From positions 92,895-156,894 of the forward strand of contig NZ_JAENHP010000024.1 in the NCBI RefSeq assembly GCF_016834655.1: a stretch of 64,000 bases of DNA, given 5' to 3'. Source of the DNA: Paractinoplanes ovalisporus. GTDB taxonomy: Bacteria; Actinomycetota; Actinomycetes; Mycobacteriales; Micromonosporaceae. The notes beneath the pieces were generated by a model. The model was not told where the DNA came from. It saw only the letters and a program-made list of their open reading frames with translations, and searched no databases. The position numbers and the translations under genes are program-made. This document shows, piece after piece, positions 48,611 to 56,880 of this stretch (position 1 is the stretch's first letter; every line of letters starts with the position of its first letter).

Positions 48611-48676
48611 AGCAAGAGCCGGCGCCCGTACGGGATAAGGAAGAGCAAGAGCCGACGCCCGTACGGGATCGGGAAG
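48611..48676. repeat. Two tandem copies of a 33-base unit abutting a stop codon
   Basis: Copies 48611-48643 and 48644-48676 start AGCAAGAGCC and differ at three positions. The second ends exactly one base before the TAG stop of phzF (minus strand, 48677-48679). Confidence 0.88.
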
Positions 48677-49549
48677 CTAGCCGACGAAGGGCGGGACCGC
48701 GATCTCGCCGCGGGCGATCGGCATCACGTGCCCGCCCACCGTGGCCGAGGTGGCGACGCCCGCAGCAGCGGTGACGGTGCATGTCAGCAGCGACGGCCGT
48801 TTCATTTCGAGACCCTGGTGCACCTGGTACGAGGATGTGCCGTCACCGGGCAGCCACTCCGAGGCGACCAGCCACAGACCGAGTCCGAGCGCCGCCGAGC
48901 CGGTGGCCGGGTCTTCGGGAACGGCCGCGCCGGGCACAAAGACCCGGGCGTGCGCCTCCGACGACGACTCCGACCAGCTGAACACGCTCAGCTCGGTGAC
49001 TCCCGCCCGCTGGGCCGCCGGGGTGTCGATACGTACGTCGGCCAGGGCCTCACGCCGTACGGGAAGGAAGATCCAGTCGAGACCACAGCCGGCCGACCTC
49101 GGTGGCGCGCCCGCGAAATCGTCCGGGGTCAGACCGGCCAGGGCGAGCAGCGGCCCGGGATCGAGGGGAGGGCCCAGCCGGGGCGTCCCGCCGGTGACCG
49201 TGGCCGAGCCCGAGGAGGTGACAGTGATCGGCAACAGACCCGCGCCGCACTCCTGCACCACCTCTCCCGGGGGAAACAGGCCACGCCGAGACGAGGTGAC
49301 AGCCGCCCCCACGCTGGGATGGCCGGCGAACGGAAGCTCCGCCTCGGGCGTGAAGATGCGGGCGCGATAGGTGGCCGCCGGGTCGGTCGGCGGGAGCACG
49401 AAGACGGTCTCGGCCAGGTTGAACTCGCGAGCCAGGGTATGCATCTGGTCGGTCCCCAGGTCGGTGGCGTCATAGACCACCGCGAGCGGATTGCCGGCGA
49501 ACGGCCGATCAGTGAACACGTCGACGATCTCGTACGCCACTCCTGACAT
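48677..49549 (-). CDS. PhzF family isomerase/epimerase-like protein
   Basis: A 290-residue protein with the two-domain PhzF/diaminopimelate-epimerase fold. The family start is VDVFTDRPFAGNPLAVV; catalytic Glu of AREFNLAETVFV and ELPFAGHPSVGAA follow, with PEDPATGSAALGLGLWL in the second domain. PhzF isomerises a phenazine precursor, but stand-alone members without other phz genes are widespread and uncharacterised. No phenazine genes are nearby. Start ATG 49549; divergent from the mgtE-N gene, 27 bases apart. Confidence 0.9.
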   Translation of the reverse strand: MSGVAYEIVDVFTDRPFAGNPLAVVYDATDLGTDQMHTLAREFNLAETVFVLPPTDPAATYRARIFTPEAELPFAGHPSVGAAVTSSRRGLFPPGEVVQECGAGLLPITVTSSGSATVTGGTPRLGPPLDPGPLLALAGLTPDDFAGAPPRSAGCGLDWIFLPVRREALADVRIDTPAAQRAGVTELSVFSWSESSSEAHARVFVPGAAVPEDPATGSAALGLGLWLVASEWLPGDGTSSYQVHQGLEMKRPSLLTCTVTAAAGVATSATVGGHVMPIARGEIAVPPFVG

Positions 49550-49576
49550 GTCCGGACCCTAACCTAGGCTGGAGCC

Positions 49577-50854
49577 GTGACCATGGGGACAAGGGTTTAT
49601 CTGGCCCGGCTCGCCGGGTTGCCCGTCTTCGACCCCAACGGTGACCGGGTCGGGCGGGTCCGCGACGCCGTCGTACGCCTGCGCACCACCAACCGCCCGC
49701 CGCAGGTGGTCGGGCTGGTGGCCGAGATGGCGCTGCGCCGGCGCATCTTCCTGCCGATCGGCCGGGTGACGTCGATGGACGCCGAGGCGGTCGTGCTCTC
49801 CAGCGGCTCGCTCAATCTGCGCCGGTTCGAGAAGCGGCCCAACGAGCTGCTGGTGGTCGAGGAACTGCTGGACCGCCGGGTGACCGTCATGCCCGACGAC
49901 GGTGACGGCGACGGCACCCCGGGCACGGTGGTCGACATCGCCATGGACCTGAACCGCAACAACGAGTGGCTGGTGACCCGGGTCGCCGTGCGCGCGCAGA
50001 CCGGCCGGCTGGCCCGCCGCGGGCACATCTACCAGGCCGAGTACGAACGGGTCCGCGGTCTGATCGGCCCGACCGACACCCAGGGCACGTCGAACCTGCT
50101 GGCCCTGCTCGAGCAGATGAAGCCGGCCGACATGGCGAACGCTCTGCAGGACCTGCCCGACGCCCGGCGCAACGAGGTCGCCGCCGCGCTGAGCGACCGC
50201 ACCCTGGCTGACGTGCTGGAGGAGCTGCCCGAGCACGACCAGGTCGAGATCCTCGTACGCCTCGACCGGGAACGCGCCGCCGACGTGCTCGAGCGGATGG
50301 ACCCGGACGACGCGGCCGACCTGCTCGGTGAGTTGCCGAAGGCCGAGCAGACCGTGCTGCTCGACCTGATGGAGCCCGACGAGGCCGACCCGGTGCGCCA
50401 GCTGATGAACTACCGCCCGGGCACGGCGGGAAGTGTGATGACCTCGGAGCCGGTGATCCTCACGCCCGACACGACGGTGGCCGAGGCCCTGGCCCGGATC
50501 CGTGAGCCGGAGCTGTCCCCGGTGGTCGCGGCGCAGGTTTTTGTGGCCCGAGCGCCTTCCGCGACGCCGAGTGGGAAATATCTCGGCATGGTCCACTTCC
50601 AGCGGCTGCTGCGCGAACCGCCCTCCTCGATCCTCGGCGGCATCATCGACAACGACCTCGAGCCGTTGCGCCCCGAGGCCACGCTCGCCGAGATCATCAA
50701 GCGGATGGCGACGTACGACCTGGTTGCCATGCCCGTGATCGACTCCACGCACCGCCTGGTGGGCGCGGTGACCGTCGACGACGTGCTCGACCACTCGCTG
50801 CCCCGCGACTGGCGTGACCGTGACCTGCACGAGGACGACGAGGTCGTGCTGTGA
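49577..50854 (+). CDS. MgtE N-terminal and CBS domain protein without membrane domain
   Basis: A 425-residue cytosolic protein. A PRC-barrel-like N-terminus (LAGLPVFDPNGDRVGRVRDAVV) is followed by an MgtE intracellular helical domain (DMANALQDLPDARRNEVAAALSDRTLADVLEELPEHDQVEILVRLD, a superhelix of about 30-residue units) and two CBS domains (VMTSEPVILTPDTTVAEAL, then LAEIIKRMATYDLVAMPVIDSTHRLVGAVTVDDVLD). The magnesium channel domain is missing. It overlaps the DUF1003 gene by 4 bases (GTGA). M. tuberculosis has the same pair upstream of mrp (Rv1232c/Rv1231c). A Mg or nucleotide-sensing regulatory role is inferred. Confidence 0.9.
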   Translation: MTMGTRVYLARLAGLPVFDPNGDRVGRVRDAVVRLRTTNRPPQVVGLVAEMALRRRIFLPIGRVTSMDAEAVVLSSGSLNLRRFEKRPNELLVVEELLDRRVTVMPDDGDGDGTPGTVVDIAMDLNRNNEWLVTRVAVRAQTGRLARRGHIYQAEYERVRGLIGPTDTQGTSNLLALLEQMKPADMANALQDLPDARRNEVAAALSDRTLADVLEELPEHDQVEILVRLDRERAADVLERMDPDDAADLLGELPKAEQTVLLDLMEPDEADPVRQLMNYRPGTAGSVMTSEPVILTPDTTVAEALARIREPELSPVVAAQVFVARAPSATPSGKYLGMVHFQRLLREPPSSILGGIIDNDLEPLRPEATLAEIIKRMATYDLVAMPVIDSTHRLVGAVTVDDVLDHSLPRDWRDRDLHEDDEVVL

Positions 50855-51393
50855 CCGAGCCCCGCCGGGACCGCCTGGACCAGCCCGTCGAGCCGGGCCG
50901 GGTGCGGCTGCCGCGCTTCGACCCGGAATCGTTCGGCCGCTGGTCCGAGAGCATCGCGCGCTACATGGGCACGGCGCAGTTCATCGTCTGGATGACGCTG
51001 GTGATCGCGGCCTGGTTCGCCTGGAACACGCTCGCACCGGCGAACCTGCGCTTCGACCCCTACACGTTCACCTTCCTCACGCTGATCCTGTCGTTGCAGG
51101 CCTCGTACGCGGCGCCGCTGATCCTGCTCGCGCAGAACCGGCAGACCGACCGCGACCGCCTGGCCATGGAGGAGGACCGCCGGCGGGCCGCGATGCAGAA
51201 GGCGGACACCGAATACCTGGCCCGTGAGATCGCCTCGCTGCGGATCGCGCTGGGCGAGGTCGCCACCCGTGACTTCCTGCGTTCCGAGCTGGCCCGTCTG
51301 GCCGACGAGCTGGACGAAGCGGCCCACCGCCGCGAGAAGCGGGCCCGGTCGGACTGGGAGGAGGATCGCAAGGACTGGGACGAGGCGCGCTGA
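50851..51393 (+). CDS. DUF1003 membrane protein
   Basis: A 180-residue protein. Two adjacent helices (FIVWMTLVIAAWFAWNTL, FTFLTLILSLQASYAAPLILLAQ) with the DUF1003 motif RFDPYTFTFL lead to a long charged cytosolic helix (QTDRDRLAMEEDRRRAAMQKADTEYL, then EELDEAAHRREKRARSDWE), probably a coiled coil. The GTG overlaps the stop of the MgtE-N/CBS gene. A shared function with that protein is likely: the soluble CBS protein may bind the membrane protein. Confidence 0.9.
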   Translation: MTEPRRDRLDQPVEPGRVRLPRFDPESFGRWSESIARYMGTAQFIVWMTLVIAAWFAWNTLAPANLRFDPYTFTFLTLILSLQASYAAPLILLAQNRQTDRDRLAMEEDRRRAAMQKADTEYLAREIASLRIALGEVATRDFLRSELARLADELDEAAHRREKRARSDWEEDRKDWDEAR

Positions 51394-51408
51394 TTACCGC
51401 GACGTAGC

Positions 51409-52569
51409 ATGGGCACCATGTCCGCACCCGCCTCCACCCTCGAGGACGCGATCCAGGCCGCGCTGGCGACCGTCGACGACCCCGAGATCCGCCGCCCGAT
51501 CACCGACCTCGGCATGGTCAAGGGCTTCACCGTCGCCGACGGCACGATCCGGGTCGAGTTGCTGCTGACCGTGGCCGGCTGCCCGCTGCGCGACAAGCTC
51601 AACAACGACATCACCGCCGCCCTCACCAAGATCCCCGGCATCACCTCGGTGAGCGTCGACTTCGGGGTGATGGACGAGGAACAGCGCAAGGCCCTGCAGG
51701 CCACGCTGCGTGGTGGCGGCCCGGCCGCGGCCGAACCGGTCATCCCGTTCGCCCAGCCCGGCTCGCGCACGCGGGTCTACGCGGTGGCCAGCGGCAAGGG
51801 CGGCGTCGGCAAGTCCAGCGTCACCGTCAACCTGGCTGCGGCCCTGGCCAAGCGCGGGCTGTCGGTCGGGGTGATCGACGCGGACATCTACGGCCACTCG
51901 GTCCCCCGCATGCTCGGCGTCGACGGCCGTCCGACCCGGGTCGAAGACATGATCATGCCGCCGCAGTCGCACGGCGTGAAGGTGATCTCGATCGGCATGT
52001 TCACCGCGGGCAACGCCGCCGTGGTGTGGCGCGGCCCGATGCTGCACCGCGCGTTGCAGCAGTTCCTGGCCGACGTCTACTGGGGCGACCTCGACGTGCT
52101 GCTGCTCGACCTGCCGCCCGGCACCGGCGACGTGGCCATCTCGCTGGCCCAGCTGCTGCCCAACGCCGAGATTCTGGTCGTCACCACCCCGCAGACCGCG
52201 GCCGCCGAGGTGGCCGAGCGGGCCGGTGCGATCGCCCTGCAGACCCACCAGCGCCTGGTCGGCGTGGTCGAGAACATGTCGTGGCTGGAACTGCCCGACG
52301 GCTCGCGCATGGAGGTCTTCGGTGCGGGCGGTGGCCAGGCCGTGGCCGACTCGCTGACCACCACTGTGGGCGCCTCGGTGCCGCTGCTGGGTCAGATCCC
52401 GCTCGACACCCGGGTGCGTGAGGCGGGCGACGGCGGCGAGCCGATCGTGCTGGCCGCTCCCGAGGCGCCGGCCGCGCAGGCCCTCGACAAGGTGGCCGAC
52501 AAGCTGGCCGTCCGCCGGGAGTCGCTGGTCGGCAAGCCGCTGGGCCTGATGGTCAACGCGCGCCGATAA
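51409..52569 (+). CDS. mrp: Mrp/NBP35 family iron-sulfur cluster carrier ATPase
   Basis: A 386-residue ATPase of the Mrp/ApbC family, which carries and delivers [4Fe-4S] clusters. The N-terminal MIP18-like domain has LTVAGCPLRDKL. The ATPase domain has the deviant Walker A ASGKGGVGKSSVTVNLAAAL, then DADIYGHSVPRML and LLLDLPPGTGDV. The usual C-terminal CxxC of ApbC is absent: the segment reads ENMSWLELPDGSRMEVFGAGGG. This form is standard in actinobacteria. ATG 51409 or 51418 could be the start. A strong hairpin at 52583 follows. Confidence 0.93.
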   Translation: MGTMSAPASTLEDAIQAALATVDDPEIRRPITDLGMVKGFTVADGTIRVELLLTVAGCPLRDKLNNDITAALTKIPGITSVSVDFGVMDEEQRKALQATLRGGGPAAAEPVIPFAQPGSRTRVYAVASGKGGVGKSSVTVNLAAALAKRGLSVGVIDADIYGHSVPRMLGVDGRPTRVEDMIMPPQSHGVKVISIGMFTAGNAAVVWRGPMLHRALQQFLADVYWGDLDVLLLDLPPGTGDVAISLAQLLPNAEILVVTTPQTAAAEVAERAGAIALQTHQRLVGVVENMSWLELPDGSRMEVFGAGGGQAVADSLTTTVGASVPLLGQIPLDTRVREAGDGGEPIVLAAPEAPAAQALDKVADKLAVRRESLVGKPLGLMVNARR

Positions 52570-52582
52570 CAACCGCAGACAA

Positions 52583-52615
52583 AGAACGGCCCCGCTGACT
52601 CAGCGGGGCCGTTCT
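52583..52615. terminator. Strong bidirectional terminator
   Basis: A nearly continuous 16-base palindrome stem (AGAACGGCCCCGCTGA and its complement) lying between mrp (stop 52569) and the convergent tatB (stop 52693). Confidence 0.85.
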
Positions 52616-52692
52616 GCTAGCTCGTCATGCTCGCCGGCCCTTCCAAAAACGCAGCGGGAAAGCGCAGCGAAGGCGGGCCTGGAGCCGGTGTG

Positions 52693-53112
52693 TCAGGTCG
52701 CGTCGAGGTCGAGCTGCCGCTGGGCCGGCGCCGCCGGAGCGGCCGGGGCGGAGGACGTCGAGCGGTTGTTCTTGATGTCGGCGGCCTCGGCGACCTCGGT
52801 CAGGTCGCTCTTCACGCCGTTCAGGTCCTGCTTCACGTCGTCGAGGAGGCCCTGCAGAGGCTTGCGGATGGCCGCCTCGTCCTCCTCGCTGATCAGGTGC
52901 TTGCGGATGAACGCCTTGGGGTGCAGGTCTTGCAGCTGAAGGTCGGTTCCGAGCTCACGGTTGAGGTCGCTGGTCGCATTCTGCGCCATCGCCCGCAGGC
53001 CCCGCAGCATGCGCAGACCATCGCCGATGACCTTGGGGAGGCGTTCGCCGAAGATCAGCAGCGCGAGCATGAGCAGCGCGCCGATCTCCCACCAGTTCAG
53101 ATTCTCGAACAT
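52693..53112 (-). CDS. tatB: Sec-independent protein translocase subunit TatB
   Basis: A 139-residue protein with one N-terminal helix (LNWWEIGALLMLALLIFGERLPKVIG, with the conserved Glu at the membrane entry), an amphipathic helix and a disordered tail ending LDLDAT. TatB is the receptor that passes twin-arginine precursors to TatC and TatA. Start ATG 53112. tatC and tatA are elsewhere. The gene lies downstream of htrA on the same strand; tatB next to htrA is a conserved actinobacterial order. Confidence 0.93.
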   Translation of the reverse strand: MFENLNWWEIGALLMLALLIFGERLPKVIGDGLRMLRGLRAMAQNATSDLNRELGTDLQLQDLHPKAFIRKHLISEEDEAAIRKPLQGLLDDVKQDLNGVKSDLTEVAEAADIKNNRSTSSAPAAPAAPAQRQLDLDAT

Positions 53113-53178
53113 CCGGCCTCCCAGGTCTCGGCGCCAAGCCTACGCACGCAACCCGTCAGTTAGCAGTCCCGAGGGTGA

Positions 53179-54465
53179 TCAGTTGGAGTCGGCCACCAAC
53201 GTCACCGAGGCGGTCTGTGTCTTCGTCCCGCGACGGTACTCCACCGACACGGTGGCCCCGGGGTCGTACTTGCGCACCAGGGCGATGAGGTCGGTGCCGT
53301 CCTCGAGCACGTGCCCGTCGATCTTGGTGACCACGTCGCCCGACTTCATGCCGGCGGCGGCGGCCGGACCGGCCGGCTCGACCGAGCGCAGCCGCGCACC
53401 CGACGTGCTGGTGCCGCCCGTGACCACCTCGGCGCCGATCACCGTGCGCCGGGCCTTGCCGTGGTCGATGATGTCGCCGGCCACCCGGCGGGCCTGGTTG
53501 ATCGGGATGGCGAACGCGAGGCCGATGTTGCCGGCTTCGGTCTCGTTGCCGCCGACCGAGCGGATCACCGAGTTGACCCCGATGACCTCGCCGGCCGCGT
53601 TGACCAGCGGGCCACCCGAGTTGCCCTGGTTGACCGCGGCGTCGGTCTGGATGGCCGCGTAGTAGCGGGTCGTGCCGGCGTCGCCGGCCTCGATGGTGCG
53701 GTCGACCGCGCTGACGATGCCGTAGGTCACCGTGTTGCGCAGCGCCAGCGGCGAACCGAACGCGAGCACCGGGTCACCGACCGCGATCGCGTCCGAGTTG
53801 CCGATCGCGACCGGGGTGAGACCGCTCTTGGCGACCTTGATCACAGCCACGTCGGACTGCGGGTCACGGCCGACCAGCTCGGCGCGGGCCGTGGAGCCGT
53901 CGCTGAACGCCACCGACATCGTGTCGTCGGCGCCCTCCACGACGTGGTCGTTGGTGATCACATAACCGTCGTCGGAGACCACGAAGCCGGAGCCGATCGC
54001 GCCCGTCACGCGCACGGTGACAACGCTCGGCAGCACCTTGGCGGCGATGCCGGCCAGCGACTCGGGCGCGCGGTTGGCCGCGGCGGGCGGGTCTTCGGCG
54101 GTGGCGCCGAGCGCCGAGCCGCCGCCGGTCGCGACGCCGCCACGGACCGCGAAGACATAGCCCAGCGTGCCACCCAGACCACCCGCCAACAGGGCCGTGA
54201 TCAGGCAGATCAGCAGAATCGGGGTGTACGAGCGGCGGGGCGCGTCGGGGTTGGGCACGACCTCGGGCTGCGGCCCGGACGCGATGGCCGGCTGCTGCAC
54301 GACGACGGCCGTCGGAGCGTACGGGTCACGCCACGGGTCGTGCATGGCGTCGGACCACCACGGTGACTCCGGCGCTCCCGGCGATCCGGGGGGCATGGGA
54401 TGACCGGTGGCGGGTGGCTGACCTCCTGAATAGGGAGCGGAGCGCGCGTTCCAGCCGTCGGTCAC
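53179..54465 (-). CDS. HtrA-like serine protease with PDZ domain
   Basis: A 428-residue membrane-anchored protease. The cytosolic N-terminus is Pro/Gly-rich; one helix (residues about 82-106) leads to an extracytoplasmic trypsin-like domain with the triad His174 (TNDHVV), Asp205 (SDVAVI) and Ser283 (GNSGGP). One PDZ domain follows (TSTSGARLRSVEPAGPAAAAGMKSGDVVTKIDG). The start is GTG 54465, since GGAGG lies 7 bases upstream; a TTG at 54483 is too close to that site. In M. tuberculosis the matching gene (Rv1223) follows sigE and rseA, which are absent here. Confidence 0.93.
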   Translation of the reverse strand: MTDGWNARSAPYSGGQPPATGHPMPPGSPGAPESPWWSDAMHDPWRDPYAPTAVVVQQPAIASGPQPEVVPNPDAPRRSYTPILLICLITALLAGGLGGTLGYVFAVRGGVATGGGSALGATAEDPPAAANRAPESLAGIAAKVLPSVVTVRVTGAIGSGFVVSDDGYVITNDHVVEGADDTMSVAFSDGSTARAELVGRDPQSDVAVIKVAKSGLTPVAIGNSDAIAVGDPVLAFGSPLALRNTVTYGIVSAVDRTIEAGDAGTTRYYAAIQTDAAVNQGNSGGPLVNAAGEVIGVNSVIRSVGGNETEAGNIGLAFAIPINQARRVAGDIIDHGKARRTVIGAEVVTGGTSTSGARLRSVEPAGPAAAAGMKSGDVVTKIDGHVLEDGTDLIALVRKYDPGATVSVEYRRGTKTQTASVTLVADSN

Positions 54466-54603
54466 GTCGGTGCCTCCACTCAAAGTCCTCCCGCGTCGCC
54501 TCTCCAGAATGACACGGATCCCGGGTGACGCCCTGCCCCGGCCTGTTTATCCCATCGATGGCCACGTGCATCCGGGTAGTGCATCGCTCTAGTCTCTAAT
54601 CCG

Positions 54604-55305
54604 ATGTGTGCGGGTGAATCCGCCGCGTCCGCAAACCGCCCGGAGGTCGTCATCGTCCCGTCAGCCCGCCCGATCGGCCCATCGACGGGCCAGGCCATGC
54701 AGTTCGCCGAGGCGTACGCCAACGAGGACATCGTCCTCCAGACCGCCCGCAGCCTCGCGCACGAGCTCGGTCTCGACAGCGTCACCCCCGCCGCGGGGTC
54801 GGTGCTGCGCCTGCTCGCGGCCGCCGGCAGTGCCAAGGCGGTCGTCGAGATCGGCACGGGCGCCGGGGTGAGTGGTGTCTGGTTGCTGCGCGGCATGCGG
54901 GCCGACGGGGTGCTCACCACCATCGACGTCGAGAACGAGCACCAGCGGGTCGCCCGGCGCATCTTCACCGAGGCCGGGTTCGCGGCCTCCCGCACCCGCA
55001 TCATCACCGGCCGCGCGCTCGACGTGCTCCCCCGGCTGGCCGACGGCGCCTACGACCTCGTCTTCGTCGATGCCGACGTGACCGAGTTCGGGGCCTGTGC
55101 CGAGGCCGCGCTGCGCCTGCTGCGCCCGGGCGGGGTGCTGCTGGTCAACGGCGCGATGGCGGGTGGCCGGATCAGCGACCCGGCGGCCCGCGACGTCGAC
55201 ACGCTGACCGTCCGCGAGACCGTACGGGCCGTGCGCGAGTCCGAGGAGTGGATCCCGGCGATCGTGCCCTCGGGAGCCGGCCTGCTCGCCGCGGTCAAGC
55301 GCTGA
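54604..55305 (+). CDS. O-methyltransferase (class I, Rv1220c-like)
   Basis: A 233-residue SAM-dependent methyltransferase. Signatures are VVEIGTGAGVSGVWLLRGM for the SAM loop, TTIDVENEHQRVARRIF, YDLVFVDADVTEFGACAEAALRLLRPGGVLLV and a final GAGLLAAVKR. It resembles catechol/caffeoyl-CoA-type O-methyltransferases and M. tuberculosis Rv1220c. The substrate is unknown. Start ATG 54604. Its 3' end, including the stop codon, is repeated three more times downstream. Divergent from htrA with 138 bases between starts; no sigma-factor gene lies between them. Confidence 0.92.
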   Translation: MCAGESAASANRPEVVIVPSARPIGPSTGQAMQFAEAYANEDIVLQTARSLAHELGLDSVTPAAGSVLRLLAAAGSAKAVVEIGTGAGVSGVWLLRGMRADGVLTTIDVENEHQRVARRIFTEAGFAASRTRIITGRALDVLPRLADGAYDLVFVDADVTEFGACAEAALRLLRPGGVLLVNGAMAGGRISDPAARDVDTLTVRETVRAVRESEEWIPAIVPSGAGLLAAVKR

Positions 55306-55404
55306 CGGGCGGGCCTGCTCGCCGCGGTCAAGCGCTGACGGGCGGGCCTGCTCGCCGCGGTCAAGCGCTGACGGGCGGGCCTGCTCGCCGCGGTCAAGCG
55401 CTGA
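55273..55404. repeat. Four-copy 33-base tandem array at the convergent gene ends
   Basis: Stop-codon-containing units (core CCTGCTCGCCGCGGTCAAGC then GCTGA) end at 55305, 55338, 55371 and 55404. The first copy is the 3' end of the O-methyltransferase gene; the fourth overlaps the 3' end and stop of pepA on the other strand. Confidence 0.95.
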
Positions 55405-56803
55405 CGGTCGACAGGTAACGCACCAGGGTCCGTACGCCCCAGCCGGTCGCGCCCCGGGTGAGCTCCAGCTCGGAGGTCTCGGTCCAGCAGGTCGCGGCCA
55501 TGTCGACGTGGGCCCAGCGGTCGGCCCGGTCGCCGGTGAAGTCGCGCAGGAACAGCGCCGCCATGCCCCCGCCGTGGGTGGGCGAGCTGTGCCGGTCGGC
55601 CACGTCGCTGCGCAGCAGTTCGCGGTAGTCGCCGTGCAGCGGCATCCGCCACATCCGCTCCCCGGCCGCTTCACCGGCCTCGGTGAGGGCCGTGGTGAGC
55701 TCGTCGTCGTCGCCGTAGAGCGCCGCGTAGCTCCGGCCCAGGGCGACCCCGGCCGCGCCGGTGAGGGTGGCCAGGTCGATCAGGACGTCCGGTTCGAGCT
55801 CGGCCGCCGCGTAGGCGAGCGCGTCGGCCAGCACCAGACGGCCCTCGGCGTCCGAGTTGGTCGACTCGCTGGTCGAACCGTCGTAGTGGGTGATCACGTC
55901 GCCCGGGCGGTAGGCGGAGCCGCTCACCGCATTTTCCGCGAGCGGCAACAGGGTGGTGACGCGCACGGTCAGGCCCAGGTCGGCCGCGGCGAGCGTAGCC
56001 GCGGCGACCGCGGCCGCACCGGCCATGTCGTTCTTCATCCGCTTCATGCCCTCGCGGGTCTTGATCGAGATGCCGCCGCTGTCGAACGTGATGCCCTTGC
56101 CGACCAGCACCACGTGGGTCGTCGCGCCGGGCGGGTCCCAGACCATCTCGACCAGGCAGGGCTTGAACTTCGAGCCGCCGCCGACCGCCCGCAGCCCACC
56201 GAACCGGGCCAGCTCGTCTCCGGTCCGCACACGGACGCCGACACCGGCCCGCTTGGCCGAGGCGCCGCTGATCTCCTCGGCGAACCAGTCGGGGTTCTTC
56301 AGCGAGGGCGGCGTGTTCGTCAGGTCGCGGGCGAGCCAGGTCGCGTGGGCCGTCGTGCGGGCCAGGGCCAGGCTTTCCCCGTACGCCTCCACGCCGCCCG
56401 TGACCAGCTCGACCTCGGCCGTACGAGGTTCCTCGCGGGCGTCGCGGTAGCGATAGCCGCCCAGCCACAGCCCCTCGGCCGCGCCCCGCACCGCCTCGGC
56501 CGACGCCGGCCCGAGATCAAACTGGGCCGGTTCGTCATCGGGCAGGGCCCGCGCGGCACCGGCGCCGGCCGCCCGCCAACCGGCCTCGTCACCCGCTCCG
56601 ACGTGCGCCAGCAGCACCAGGGCAGGGCTGCGCAACGGGCGGGGAAACATCTGGATGGTGCCCGCCGGCTGGTCCGTGTCGGCCAGTGCGGCGATCTCGG
56701 CACCCAGGGCACCGTCGAGGTGCGAGAGTGGACCCGACGCGCCGATCGGCACGATGCGGGTCCGTTCGTCGTCGAGTCGGTCGGTCAACCGGATCGGATA
56801 CAC
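55394..56803 (-). CDS. pepA: Leucyl aminopeptidase (M17)
   Basis: A 469-residue cytosolic metallopeptidase. The N-terminal domain is Ala/Leu-rich. The catalytic domain has VVLVGKGITFDSGGISIKTR (first metal Lys/Asp), RMKNDMAGAA and NSDAEGRLVLADAL, where the usual motif is NTDAEGRL. Metal-binding Lys and Asp residues are in place. It removes N-terminal residues from peptides in protein turnover. Start GTG 56803. The last codons (STVSA) are encoded by sequence antisense to the O-methyltransferase 3' unit in the four-copy array. Confidence 0.95.
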   Translation of the reverse strand: MYPIRLTDRLDDERTRIVPIGASGPLSHLDGALGAEIAALADTDQPAGTIQMFPRPLRSPALVLLAHVGAGDEAGWRAAGAGAARALPDDEPAQFDLGPASAEAVRGAAEGLWLGGYRYRDAREEPRTAEVELVTGGVEAYGESLALARTTAHATWLARDLTNTPPSLKNPDWFAEEISGASAKRAGVGVRVRTGDELARFGGLRAVGGGSKFKPCLVEMVWDPPGATTHVVLVGKGITFDSGGISIKTREGMKRMKNDMAGAAAVAAATLAAADLGLTVRVTTLLPLAENAVSGSAYRPGDVITHYDGSTSESTNSDAEGRLVLADALAYAAAELEPDVLIDLATLTGAAGVALGRSYAALYGDDDELTTALTEAGEAAGERMWRMPLHGDYRELLRSDVADRHSSPTHGGGMAALFLRDFTGDRADRWAHVDMAATCWTETSELELTRGATGWGVRTLVRYLSTVSA

Positions 56804-56833
56804 GAGAGCGTGACCTTTCTCGAAGACGTGGAA

Positions 56834-56869
56834 AGCCCGCCGGTCCGGGCGGTACCGTACCGGCGGGCT
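56834..56869 (-). terminator. Hairpin terminator after the DUF3117 gene
   Basis: Perfect 11-base arms AGCCCGCCGGT and ACCGGCGGGCT with a 14-base loop, 11 bases after the DUF3117 stop. Confidence 0.75.
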
Positions 56870-56880
56870 CGCGTGAAACG

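Noticed and set aside
48677..49549. Phenazine biosynthesis cluster
   Set aside because: Only a phzF-like gene is present; stand-alone PhzF proteins are common and no other phz genes are nearby.
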